Shown here one piece after another: positions 15,241-24,164 of a DNA stretch of 54,039 bases. The notes beneath the pieces were generated by a model. It did no database searches and was not told the origin of the DNA. It saw only the letters and a list, made by a program, of their open reading frames with translations. A program made the translations under genes and the position numbers. Each line of letters begins with the position of its first letter. Position 1 is the first letter of the stretch. This stretch comes from DHVE2 group archaeon (GTDB lineage: Archaea > Thermoplasmatota > Thermoplasmata > Thermoplasmatales > Aciduliprofundaceae), in contig JALVVV010000009.1 of NCBI GenBank assembly GCA_027023265.1, forward strand, positions 1 through 54,039, written 5' to 3'.

Positions 15241-16566
15241 TCACCACAGACCCAGTAATGGTGCAAGGGTTATTCCAGACATGTTCAACCATATTGGAAC
15301 CAGTATGACTGCTAAGCAATGTGACCTGCGGGAGTTGAACAGCACGGGCACGAGGCCAATTGCTGTGGCCACAGACATGATCAGTAGTCCAACCCACGAA
15401 GTCATTATGTAAACCAGCACTATCAACACACCAAGTACAACTATGTTTAGTGTTTTTGGATTTACCTTGGGAATGGTTTTCGCCAGGAATTTAGACGCGT
15501 ATATAACTATAAAGAAGGAAATTATGCCTGCAAGGGCAATCCCCGCATCAACCAGATAAAACTGCTGCACGGTCTCAGGAGTGAAAAACAGATTTATACC
15601 CATTGCAAGAGCGCCCCTACGAAGATGCAGGGTAGGAAGGAAGAACAATGCTATGGCACCAACGTAGTATACCACGCGAGAAGCACCCATGGATACAAGA
15701 AAACTTTTATCGCCCTGCTGCGCGAAGGCATGAGATGACATATAACCCCCTACACCAGCCGTAACTGCAGGAATGAACGCTGCAAAAAGACCACCTATGG
15801 AGCCAGCTACCGAACCATGGACAATATCTTTGGGTTTTGCATCTATGGACTTGGGTATATTCTGTTCAGGAATCTCATACTTGGAGATGAGATTAAGGAT
15901 TATGGAAGAGGTTGCAAACAGGCCAATGAGTGGAGCCATAAGACTCTGAAACGCGTGCCCTGCGGGTATTAGCGTCTTACTGAAAGTTATAACTCCAAGA
16001 AGACCCGCAAGGAAAAACGTCAGGTAACCAGCCAAGATTGTTTTCCATCCCTCTTTCAATCCGTGCAATGGGTTCTTGTGCCTTCCAAAATCCTTAGGAA
16101 ACTCTGAAAGAAGCATGAAAGCTATCACTGCACCAATTATCCAGTGCATATTTGCAAGGGCTATATTCCATATAACTCCCAAAACATTCATGAATATGGG
16201 AACGAATATTGTTATAGCCATAACACCAATAAGCGCGCCTGTCGCTATTAGAACCACTGCCTCGTGCCCTTTTCTCTCTTTGAGATACCTCTGGGAAGGC
16301 ATCAAAACGAACATAGTTGAATCATCAGGAGCACTGAAATATATTGAAGGAATTGTAAAAACAAATGCATAGCTGACCAGCATTCCTATTAACATCAGCA
16401 CCATCAACATCGGGTCCATGCCCAGGCCACCCATGGTGAAGTAAAAGAGAAGAAAGAAACCGATTACATTATAAACATGAAGGCCGGGAAGCATGGAAAG
16501 CAATGACCCGATAGCCGTTCCAAGAAGAACGAACAGTATGCACATTAGTAGGTAAGAAAGAATCAA
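15241..16566 (-). CDS. TctA-family (COG1784-like) integral membrane permease
   Basis: A 441-residue hydrophobic protein with about 11-12 predicted TM helices. It matches the archaeal branch of the tripartite tricarboxylate transporter large subunit: GTAIGSLLSMLPGLHVYNV near the N-terminus carries the family G-x4-PG(L/I) pattern. A second inverted-repeat-like Gly/Pro stretch lies at about 250-262 (HGSVAGSIGGLFAAFIPAV). No TctB or TctC partner is nearby, unlike bacterial systems. Instead it is embedded by 4-nt overlaps between OB-fold protein genes and the YdjM-type gene, which argues against simple citrate uptake. Transported substrate is unknown. Confidence 0.8.
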   Translation of the reverse strand: MILSYLLMCILFVLLGTAIGSLLSMLPGLHVYNVIGFFLLFYFTMGGLGMDPMLMVLMLIGMLVSYAFVFTIPSIYFSAPDDSTMFVLMPSQRYLKERKGHEAVVLIATGALIGVMAITIFVPIFMNVLGVIWNIALANMHWIIGAVIAFMLLSEFPKDFGRHKNPLHGLKEGWKTILAGYLTFFLAGLLGVITFSKTLIPAGHAFQSLMAPLIGLFATSSIILNLISKYEIPEQNIPKSIDAKPKDIVHGSVAGSIGGLFAAFIPAVTAGVGGYMSSHAFAQQGDKSFLVSMGASRVVYYVGAIALFFLPTLHLRRGALAMGINLFFTPETVQQFYLVDAGIALAGIISFFIVIYASKFLAKTIPKVNPKTLNIVVLGVLIVLVYIMTSWVGLLIMSVATAIGLVPVLFNSRRSHCLAVILVPIWLNMSGITLAPLLGLW

Positions 16567-17900
16567 GATACCACCTCCAAAGAGTCCTCGGTAAAAGCTC
16601 TAACCTTTATTTCCTCTCCACTTTTGTACTTAGTAACCATACCCATAACAACCACACTCTTTCCGTAATCAACATGCCCGTGCACATTTTCCTGGCTCTC
16701 AACATATACCGAATATGTCCTATTATCATTCCAAAGAGTTATCAGATATCCGGAATTCATAACACGGTAATCTGCCACGATTCCCCTTAATTTTACCAGA
16801 GAATATAAACTCATGTTTTCCCCTTCCCTGTAATCCTTTTTATGGATAATGCTGAACTGTGGATGCATAATTATCTCCCATTTTGGCTCTGCGATGAAAT
16901 CATTTTTTCTAGTTACTTTTATTTCCCAGGTGCCATTGTATCGCACAAATTTACCCTGAATTTCCACATTGTCTCCTACATTATAGTAGCTAACCCCGTA
17001 TTTTGAATAAACAGTGATATTTGTACTGTTCTCACACACCTTTATTACTCTGGATATTTCGTTTTTTGATATAATCCTTGCCCATAATACATGAACATTT
17101 GTTCCGTTATAACGTTCCGGATTATTAATTAAATCTTTAAGGTTAACAGTCAAGTATCCCGATGTGGGTTGCTTTGGTCGATACAGCTTAAGTGACCCAT
17201 ATATCTCTGCCACACCGGATCCGAGTGTTTTGATATTCACCACGTTAAGTGCAGTATATGCATGGGGAATCACCAGGTCAACGGAATCGTCAAGGGTAGA
17301 TATCATACCAAAACTGTACTCTCTAACACCAGTTATATTTCCATCTGTCGTTACAAGGGTACCATCCTTGAACGCCCATGGCGGTGCATCATTTAGCATC
17401 TTCACACTGATGTGTTTAAAACTGCCTTTTATCACGTGTAAAAATTCCACATTGTTAACAATTACAGACTTTCTGGAACCGTAAGAAAAAGTGCCTTCCA
17501 CATCCACAACATCACCAATACCCGGTATCTTGTGCTCCTTTACCACCCTATCAATCTGGTCACGGTATATCTTAACGCTAATCTCGCCTGTTCCGTCGCT
17601 TATCACAAAGCCTAACTGGGTTACTCCGTAATTGCTATCGTATACCGAGGGGTATTTTATAACGGTACCCCGCACATGTATGAAATTGTAATTATCATCT
17701 ATCGTCAAATCTTTTATTGGAGTTATTTGCACATCGCTTGATGTATACGCTAAAATAGCATAGGTAGGGAATACCATAATTAAAATCAAAGCCACAACAT
17801 AAATACTTTTAATCCTCACACGCTTTTTGACATTTGCCGTACAGTACGGACAAATCTCGGAATCATCGGGAATTTCCAAACCACAGCTTGGACATTTCAT
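16563..17900 (-). CDS. Zinc-ribbon, single-TM protein with about four extracytoplasmic OB-fold modules
   Basis: A 445-residue protein. The N-terminus is a zinc ribbon (CPSC...CPYC, residues 3-19), then one TM helix (about 34-52), then an extracytoplasmic region. That region holds about four OB-fold-like modules, at about 65-158, 165-252, 256-338 and 350-445. The diagnostic strand pattern is (V/I)xGxxxxYNGxWEIKV, as in VEIQGKFVRYNGTWEIKV (about 310-327). Many N-x-S/T sites support an outside location. It overlaps both neighbours by 4 nt (ATGA), so expression is tightly coupled. OB folds bind nucleic acids or oligosaccharides; the ligand here is not known. Confidence 0.75.
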   Translation of the reverse strand: MKCPSCGLEIPDDSEICPYCTANVKKRVRIKSIYVVALILIMVFPTYAILAYTSSDVQITPIKDLTIDDNYNFIHVRGTVIKYPSVYDSNYGVTQLGFVISDGTGEISVKIYRDQIDRVVKEHKIPGIGDVVDVEGTFSYGSRKSVIVNNVEFLHVIKGSFKHISVKMLNDAPPWAFKDGTLVTTDGNITGVREYSFGMISTLDDSVDLVIPHAYTALNVVNIKTLGSGVAEIYGSLKLYRPKQPTSGYLTVNLKDLINNPERYNGTNVHVLWARIISKNEISRVIKVCENSTNITVYSKYGVSYYNVGDNVEIQGKFVRYNGTWEIKVTRKNDFIAEPKWEIIMHPQFSIIHKKDYREGENMSLYSLVKLRGIVADYRVMNSGYLITLWNDNRTYSVYVESQENVHGHVDYGKSVVVMGMVTKYKSGEEIKVRAFTEDSLEVVS

Positions 17901-18706
17901 TTTACCACCTTGAAATCATCAATAGACGAGGGAACAATCTCCCACTCTCCAGACATACTACTTCCGTACCACTGCAAAGCGCCGAAGAGCTCCACCGTTT
18001 TACCCGAGTAATTCTCGGGGTCAAAACCGTAAAAATGCACGATGTAAGTGGGCACAAAAACGGGAATGGTGCCCGAACCGTCCGAAAACTTTAACAAGTA
18101 TGCTCCCGAAAATGTCTTCTTGGAGCCTATAATATGCCCCAATATCTCAACCCTCATATAATTTCCAGCAGGGTACTGAATGCGCTCAATAGATGTGATG
18201 TTCGTCTTTACGGCATCGGCTTTCTTTATAGTTATCTGAGCAGGGTCATTTATGATCATGTACCTGTTAGAGCCCCTAAAATACACTTCCCCTGTTATCA
18301 CCACAAACTCACCATACCCGGGTATCTTGTCCTTGTGCGCTAACCTTCCAGTTACAGGATTATAAGCATGAACTGCCATGGTCCCCGTGCCATCATCTAC
18401 GTTTATGTACAATGCCTGCGAGCCATCACTTTTAAGTACGAGAGAAGGCGCGGTAGTCACAACTCCCTTAATCATTATCGTTGCATAGTTGTATGTAGGA
18501 CCTATATCACCAATATGCACGTATTGGACAGGCGTGCTCTGTGCAAAAAGGAGAAGGAATATTATTCCAAACACCGCAAATGTTAAAGAACCGTACTTCG
18601 CGTAATAGTACGAAGTATGCTTGGGAATTTTTGTACCGCAATAGGGGCACACTTCTAATGAACCCACGTACCTTCCGCAATTAGGACAATACTTCTCCTC
18701 TTCCAT
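17897..18706 (-). CDS. Zinc-ribbon, single-TM protein with two extracytoplasmic OB-fold modules
   Basis: A 269-residue smaller relative of the downstream protein. A zinc ribbon (CPNC...CPYC, residues 7-22) is followed by a TM helix (about 37-55) and two OB-fold-like modules (about 68-158 and 168-268). The first contains YINVDDGTGTMAVHAY, and the last strands read LFGALQWYG and GEWEIVP. The start at 18706 has a GAGGTGGT ribosome-binding site, and its first 52 nt overlap the end of the large OB-repeat gene. The stop overlaps the next ATG by 4 nt. The ribbon is predicted to lie in the cytoplasm and the OB folds outside. Confidence 0.75.
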   Translation of the reverse strand: MEEEKYCPNCGRYVGSLEVCPYCGTKIPKHTSYYYAKYGSLTFAVFGIIFLLLFAQSTPVQYVHIGDIGPTYNYATIMIKGVVTTAPSLVLKSDGSQALYINVDDGTGTMAVHAYNPVTGRLAHKDKIPGYGEFVVITGEVYFRGSNRYMIINDPAQITIKKADAVKTNITSIERIQYPAGNYMRVEILGHIIGSKKTFSGAYLLKFSDGSGTIPVFVPTYIVHFYGFDPENYSGKTVELFGALQWYGSSMSGEWEIVPSSIDDFKVVK

Positions 18707-21700
18707 ATAGCAACCACCTCATTAAAGGCATCAAAATTATTCTTGTTGACAGAATCATCATCCTTTTTCACATTTGAGGACTTGGATTTTGTATCATTCC
18801 AGTCAATTATATCTTTCTGGTACCTTGGAAACACTTCGTATCCAGAAGTGTATGGAGACGTTGAATCGTACTGGCCAACAATACCCACAACTGAGATATT
18901 ATCCCCTTTGGAAATATTTGTGGTATTTATACCCCACGAATTCCTCACAAACACCACCATTGATGTGTTATCGTTATCCACGGTTATTTTCACAAAAGAT
19001 GTTCCGGTGTACACATTGCTAACAGTACCATTTATCCTGACCAGCGTTCCCTCTATCTTCTCCATGTATGTCCAATTGCTGAAATCTGCTCCTGTGACAT
19101 TTTTGGGAGATATGTTCTCACCATGCCCTATCACAGTTATGTACTCCAAACTGCTCACTTTTAGCTCTGTTTCTCCATTGTACTGGTCAATAGTACCCCT
19201 AACTTTAACCACATCCCCCTCCGAAAGATTTAATAGGGTGTAATTCAGATAACCGAAAACCTGTACTCCCCCTGTGGTGTTTTCTATGTAAAATTTCAGT
19301 ATATTTGTCCCGGAAGATGTAGTGTATGAATAGATATTTGAAGGTACAATAACCGTTCCGTTAACTATAACCTGCTCTCCAAGATGAACAAGAGTTCCGT
19401 TTTCGTCAACCTCATGAATATAGGTGAAATTCACATATTTCGCAGAGGAACTCAGCACGTTAATCCGATCGGGTGTGCCTGTCCGTAAAGTTATCTCGTA
19501 GCTACCATTGTGATATGTAACATTACCATATATTTCTATAACATCCCCCACACCAACAGTAGGAACAGATACGCCACTTTGAACATACACCGCAATATCA
19601 TTGGAGTTATCGGTACTGTTGGAAACCCAGAAAAGGTACGCCGCATGGACATTCACCACAGTTGCATTTGGAATGTGTACATTTGTATTGTTGTACATGG
19701 ACCCGTTGGTTAGCAACTCTTCAATTGAGACGTTCACATAACTCACAGACTCTACGTTTTCCACCTTATCATCAGTGTTGTTTCTCACCTCTAATTCCCA
19801 CTTCCCGTTATATTGAGTAACCATTGCCCAGATTTCAACCTTTGCGCCCGTGTAAACCGTTGCATTCAGATTACCACCCTTTTCTATGTAAACGGAAATG
19901 TCATTTGTGTTATTGGTACTGTTTGACACATAAAACAGCCACGATGAGTTATAAACATAAGTTACCACGGCAAGGGGTACGTGCACAAGGGTGTTGTTAT
20001 ATTCGCTGGTATTCTGCAAAAGGGTTTCAATTTGTACCGTTGTATAATTTACCGCTCCTGTAACATTGACCCGGTCATCAGTGGAGTTTCTTACCTTTAA
20101 TTCCCACGTACCGTTGTACTCGGTCACCATCGCCCATATCTCCGCGTCAAATCCCACCGTGGGTATTCCATTTACCTCGCCACCTTTCTCCACATAAACC
20201 ACTATGTCTTTATTCCCAGAGGAATTGCTAACCCAGAACTTCCATGTCCTGTAAACCTTAACAATTTTTGAGTACGAGATATGAACAAGGGTATTATTGT
20301 ATCTCTGTGGAGAATTCAATATGTCTGTTATATTCACATTCGTGTAATTCTGAGGCTTTGTTTTTACAAAATCATATGAGTTTGGTCTTATTTTGATTTC
20401 CCAATTACCACGATAATACGTGAAAATACCGTAAACGTCCGCGTGGTACCCAGAAATAATGTTGCTTATATTGGAGCCCGCAAAACCCACAACCGTTACC
20501 TCCGAGCCATTGAAGAACAGGCCGATTAACCAGAGCCCTGATGATGAATTGTGATAACTCCACGATATGATTCCCCACGAATGCACATTTGTTCCATTAT
20601 AATGGTTGGGATTTCCATCGAGTTCATTAACAGCAACATCCACATAAACAGGCTTGGTAAGAACAACAACTATGTCTGGAGTGCCACTTCGTATCTTTAG
20701 CTCCCAATTCCCCCTGTACTCAACAACCACACCCCTGAGTGATACTTTTGCACCCCTGAATACCATACCCTTCACATTTGCGCCTTTTTCAACATAAACC
20801 TTAATTGAATCCGTAGAGTTTTGCCCGTAACTAACGGTAAAGCTCCAAGATGATGACACAGAAGTAATCCAGGCTTCGGTAATGTTCACGGCGGTATTGT
20901 TAAAATCACCAGGTGAATCCAATACCGACTTGATAGTTGTCGCCTCATAATTTGAAGACACATATCGAGAATAATCAGCAGTGTTGTTCCTCACATAGAG
21001 TTCCATATACCCGTAGTTGTACTTTGAAGAATGATAGTACGTGAGAAATCCCCTCACAGTAAATATATCACCAACAGCAGGAGTGCCAGTATGGTTTGCA
21101 CCGTAGGAGACGTACACCGTGAAGTTCAGCATGGTGTAGCGGTAAGATGCAATTACATCCCTAACCTTGGAAGTTACCTCAATCAATGAATTGTTGTAAC
21201 TCATCCAGTTAGATTCATTTACACACGCATATGTGATTTTAGCTTTGTGAGATAAGACAATAACGTAATTATGGGTGCTGTTCTCAACCTTTATTTCAAG
21301 CTCGTTATTATACGCCGTAAAACGCCCGGCAACCTCAACCAAATCCCCGTAATCCATTTTACTGGGCTTCTTTCCACCAGGCTCAACATAAACTCGCAAC
21401 CCCCGGTACCCGGACTCGTTCACCATGTAAAAGCTGTAATTGTGGCCGTAAACGAAAACACCTCTCACAACAACTTCTCTCCCGATATACCTTGCAGGAT
21501 TCTTTATAAGTTCGTTAACGCTTGTCTTTTCGGATTTTTCCTCGTAGTAAGATATCTCTATCTTCTTCGTTGCTGAACTCTTGTCACCTGCATTATCGTA
21601 AACGGTTAGCTTTACAGTGTAGTTACCAACCTTCATATACGTGTGATTCACATATTTCCCCGCAGAAGTTGTACCATCTCCAAAGTCCCAGATATACATG

Positions 21701-21906
21701 GTTATATGACCATCTGCATCCGATGAATTTATGGCAGAGAATAAAATTGGCATATTTACAAATCCGTATGCCGGTGCGGATATCCTTGCAACGGGTTTTT
21801 CATTTGTATTTATATGTTCAATTGATGCGTAAACTATCACGGGAACCCCTATTGCGAGCACAAGAAGGCTCACAAGCAGCATGGCCTTGTATTTAGGAGC
21901 AAGCAT
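18655..21906 (-). CDS. Giant secreted PKD protein with nine tandem OB-fold-like modules
   Basis: The ATG at 21906 gives 1083 residues; the open frame extends upstream to a TTG at 21924, but a TATA box about 27 nt upstream favours 21906. An N-terminal signal/anchor (about 9-28) is followed by a PKD domain (about 37-120, with MYIWDFGDGT). Nine OB-fold-like modules of about 95-105 residues follow (about 127-218, 219-316, 319-417, 420-516, 520-616, 619-718, 720-818, 820-927, 939-1036). Each module starts with a helix and (Y/F)NNTxVH and ends with a Y(N/R)GxWELKVR strand. Modules 5 and 6 are most alike. The last ends VFPRYQKDI, as in OB domains of extracellular nucleases, but no nuclease domain is present. 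Sequons are abundant. Confidence 0.78.
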   Translation of the reverse strand: MLAPKYKAMLLVSLLVLAIGVPVIVYASIEHINTNEKPVARISAPAYGFVNMPILFSAINSSDADGHITMYIWDFGDGTTSAGKYVNHTYMKVGNYTVKLTVYDNAGDKSSATKKIEISYYEEKSEKTSVNELIKNPARYIGREVVVRGVFVYGHNYSFYMVNESGYRGLRVYVEPGGKKPSKMDYGDLVEVAGRFTAYNNELEIKVENSTHNYVIVLSHKAKITYACVNESNWMSYNNSLIEVTSKVRDVIASYRYTMLNFTVYVSYGANHTGTPAVGDIFTVRGFLTYYHSSKYNYGYMELYVRNNTADYSRYVSSNYEATTIKSVLDSPGDFNNTAVNITEAWITSVSSSWSFTVSYGQNSTDSIKVYVEKGANVKGMVFRGAKVSLRGVVVEYRGNWELKIRSGTPDIVVVLTKPVYVDVAVNELDGNPNHYNGTNVHSWGIISWSYHNSSSGLWLIGLFFNGSEVTVVGFAGSNISNIISGYHADVYGIFTYYRGNWEIKIRPNSYDFVKTKPQNYTNVNITDILNSPQRYNNTLVHISYSKIVKVYRTWKFWVSNSSGNKDIVVYVEKGGEVNGIPTVGFDAEIWAMVTEYNGTWELKVRNSTDDRVNVTGAVNYTTVQIETLLQNTSEYNNTLVHVPLAVVTYVYNSSWLFYVSNSTNNTNDISVYIEKGGNLNATVYTGAKVEIWAMVTQYNGKWELEVRNNTDDKVENVESVSYVNVSIEELLTNGSMYNNTNVHIPNATVVNVHAAYLFWVSNSTDNSNDIAVYVQSGVSVPTVGVGDVIEIYGNVTYHNGSYEITLRTGTPDRINVLSSSAKYVNFTYIHEVDENGTLVHLGEQVIVNGTVIVPSNIYSYTTSSGTNILKFYIENTTGGVQVFGYLNYTLLNLSEGDVVKVRGTIDQYNGETELKVSSLEYITVIGHGENISPKNVTGADFSNWTYMEKIEGTLVRINGTVSNVYTGTSFVKITVDNDNTSMVVFVRNSWGINTTNISKGDNISVVGIVGQYDSTSPYTSGYEVFPRYQKDIIDWNDTKSKSSNVKKDDDSVNKNNFDAFNEVVAIWKRRSIVLIAEGTWVH

Positions 21907-21927
21907 ACCGCTGGCACATGACAATTA

Positions 21928-21939
21928 GTATATTAAAAC
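21928..21939 (-). promoter_or_regulatory. TATA box of the OB-fold operon
   Basis: On the minus strand this reads GTTTTAATATAC, centred about 27 nt before the ATG at 21906. It lies in the 33-nt gap after the endA stop, implying that the OB-fold operon has its own promoter and that its mRNA is leaderless. Confidence 0.5.
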
Positions 21940-22785
21940 CTATGGCCTAATCCATGAAATGCTAAGATATTTTATTTTCCCATCTATTTTCTTTGATAGA
22001 AGCAATTCCTTGCGCACACCATGGGCAACGCGCACTGCCCTGCTTATCTTCTGCATCTCTTCACTATCCGATAGCACATGCACCAGGAACCTGGAATGCT
22101 CCTTCATGTTTTCGGTGTAAGTTCTGAAATGCGTGCCGTATTTGAATCCAGATTTGACAACAAGCCCCCTGTTTCTCAGGTCTTCATAAACAGAGTATAT
22201 TTCCTCATTATCAACAACCTTTGCGCCGGTCAAATACCTTGCTTCCATATTTGACAGATAGGAGAATTTACCCTCAGTTTTACCGTAAGTCCCAAGACTT
22301 TTGGCATTTAAAATGAATACCCGTCTCCCTGCCACAACAAACCCATCCACCACCGGCTTTTCACGGCAATTCCCTTCCGGGTTTGCCTCATCTATCATAT
22401 AGTATGTAACATCCCCATCCCCGTCAACAACAGAGAGAATATGGGGCAGCTCCCTTTTTATTTCCTTTTCGAAATAGAACCTATCCATATCGCTCATGGG
22501 ATAAAACCGCATATGTACACTTTTTTTCGCGTCATAATACTCCCCCCGAATATTCACAACATAGCCCCTCGCACGAAGGTCCCGGTAAACGAAAAAACGA
22601 ACATCAAAATTATCTAATCGGGATGCTTTGGCAAATACATCCCTGAAATCCAGTCCGAACTTTTCATTTTCTGCGAGGTAAAGAGCCTCCTCCCACGCGA
22701 GAATTACACACCTGCCCTGCCTCACCCCGTAACCCCTGGACGTTATCCTATCCGCGTTGCGACCGCAAATTCTAAAGCCGTTCAT
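21940..22785 (-). CDS. endA: tRNA-splicing endonuclease, duplicated alpha2 type
   Basis: A 281-residue enzyme that cuts tRNA and rRNA precursors at bulge-helix-bulge sites. The C-terminal unit has the catalytic region GLVVKSGFKYGTHFRTY (about 208-223; candidate Tyr216 or Tyr223), His230 in EHSRFLVHV and Lys259 in RVAHGVRKELLLS. The N-terminal half (about 1-115) is a degenerate copy of the same fold, giving the fused alpha2 form known from Archaeoglobus. Substrates are visible in this window: the tRNA-Met intron at 45767-45803 and the 16S processing stem. It is located just upstream of the OB-fold operon on the same strand. Confidence 0.92.
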   Translation of the reverse strand: MNGFRICGRNADRITSRGYGVRQGRCVILAWEEALYLAENEKFGLDFRDVFAKASRLDNFDVRFFVYRDLRARGYVVNIRGEYYDAKKSVHMRFYPMSDMDRFYFEKEIKRELPHILSVVDGDGDVTYYMIDEANPEGNCREKPVVDGFVVAGRRVFILNAKSLGTYGKTEGKFSYLSNMEARYLTGAKVVDNEEIYSVYEDLRNRGLVVKSGFKYGTHFRTYTENMKEHSRFLVHVLSDSEEMQKISRAVRVAHGVRKELLLSKKIDGKIKYLSISWIRP

Positions 22786-22904
22786 ATAAACCGGACTGTG
22801 TCAAAAGTTTAAATTTTTGCCTTCAAATGCCGTGATTAGAAAAAATACACAGGTAATACGTCCAAAGAACGCAATATTAAAATAAATCACCAAGATTACG
22901 CAGT

Positions 22905-24164
22905 ATGAAAATCGCCATCGCGGGAGGCGGCCTGGCTGGCCTTGCCCTCGGACACCATCTCAAAGGAAGCAATATTGATTTCAAGATTCTTGAGCGTGAT
23001 TACAGGGTTGGTGGCCTTTTAAAGAGCGAAACTCATCAAGGGTACACATTCGACACCGGTGGCTCGCACATTATATTTTCCAGAGACAGCTCAACACTCA
23101 AGGAAATGGTGAATCTCGTGGGGAATGTGGTCATGCATCGCCGCAGAACCGTTATCCATTACCGCGGGAATTTCATAAAGTATCCATTTGAGAACGGCAT
23201 ATTCATGCTCTCCCCGCAGGAGAGATTTGAAATTCTTCTGGATTTTGTGAATAATATTGGAAAGGAAAAGAAGAAGCCAGAAAACCTGAAAGATTTTTTC
23301 GTGCAGCTGTTTGGAGAGAAGATTGTCGAGAAATATCTGGGACCGTACAACGAGAAAATATGGAAAAGAAGAATAGATGAAATTGCCATGGCATGGTCAG
23401 AAGACCGCCTCCCTAAGCCGCCGGTGGAAGACGTTCTTCGAGCGGCGGTGGGCATTGAGACCGAGGGCTATTTGCATCAGCTCCGGTTCTTTTACCCTCT
23501 CCATGGTGGGATAGAGAGCATCGCCAGAAGTCTCGGCGAAGAATTGAGAGAGAATGTAAAGGTAGGAAACGAGGTAAAGGGAATAAAGCCGGAAGATGAT
23601 GGAATCGTGGTAAACGGCGAATTTTACGATTATCTAATTTCTGCGATTCCCCTCCCCTCTCTATTGAAAATACTGGGTGGAGATCTGGAAAAATTATCAA
23701 AGGAATTGGATTACAACTCGGTGACCGTCGTGGGTCTTGGAGTTCGAGGCAATTTACCGGATTATCACTGGGCGTACATACCAGACAAGGATATCATTTT
23801 CCATCGTATCGCGTTTCTGAGCAATTACAGTCCCAACATGGCTCCAGAGAATAGAGGAAACATAATAGCAGAAATTTCCCACAAACCATGCGAAGAGCCA
23901 CGAGAAGTAATAGACAAAACAATTGAAGGCCTGGAAAAGATTGGAATTGGCGTAGAAGTGGAAACTGCCAAGAAATGGGTAAACCACTATGCTTACGTGG
24001 TGACCGATAAGAATTATTTCAAAATACTGCCCGAGATTCGCAAAATATTGAAGGAAATGAGAATCCTCACACTTGGCAGACACGGCAACTGGGAATACCT
24101 GAACATGGACGCTGTGTGGAAGAGAGCTAAAGAGATGAGCGAGGTCTTGAGGTCGATGCAATGA
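22905..24164 (+). CDS. FAD-dependent amine-oxidase-type oxidoreductase (UDP-galactopyranose mutase/protoporphyrinogen-oxidase-like)
   Basis: A 419-residue flavoprotein with the N-terminal dinucleotide-binding motif GGGLAGLALG (7-16) and ERDYRVGGLLKSE (about 35-47), then YTFDTGGSHIIF. These are typical of the amine oxidase/UDP-galactopyranose mutase group. The segment FVQLFGEKIVEKYLGPYNEK with KIWKRR is like sugar-nucleotide mutase relatives. The stop overlaps the start of a family-2 glycosyltransferase gene by 4 nt, which favours a role in surface glycan or lipid sugar chemistry over porphyrin synthesis. A TATA-like element near 22875 precedes the ATG. The exact reaction is not determined. 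Confidence 0.75.
   Translation: MKIAIAGGGLAGLALGHHLKGSNIDFKILERDYRVGGLLKSETHQGYTFDTGGSHIIFSRDSSTLKEMVNLVGNVVMHRRRTVIHYRGNFIKYPFENGIFMLSPQERFEILLDFVNNIGKEKKKPENLKDFFVQLFGEKIVEKYLGPYNEKIWKRRIDEIAMAWSEDRLPKPPVEDVLRAAVGIETEGYLHQLRFFYPLHGGIESIARSLGEELRENVKVGNEVKGIKPEDDGIVVNGEFYDYLISAIPLPSLLKILGGDLEKLSKELDYNSVTVVGLGVRGNLPDYHWAYIPDKDIIFHRIAFLSNYSPNMAPENRGNIIAEISHKPCEEPREVIDKTIEGLEKIGIGVEVETAKKWVNHYAYVVTDKNYFKILPEIRKILKEMRILTLGRHGNWEYLNMDAVWKRAKEMSEVLRSMQ

Noticed and set aside
18655-21906. DNA repeats in the OB protein gene as a possible CRISPR or satellite array
   Set aside because: The repeats are protein-level modules of about 300 nt, diverged at DNA level and in frame. No short direct repeats with unique spacers were seen anywhere in the window.
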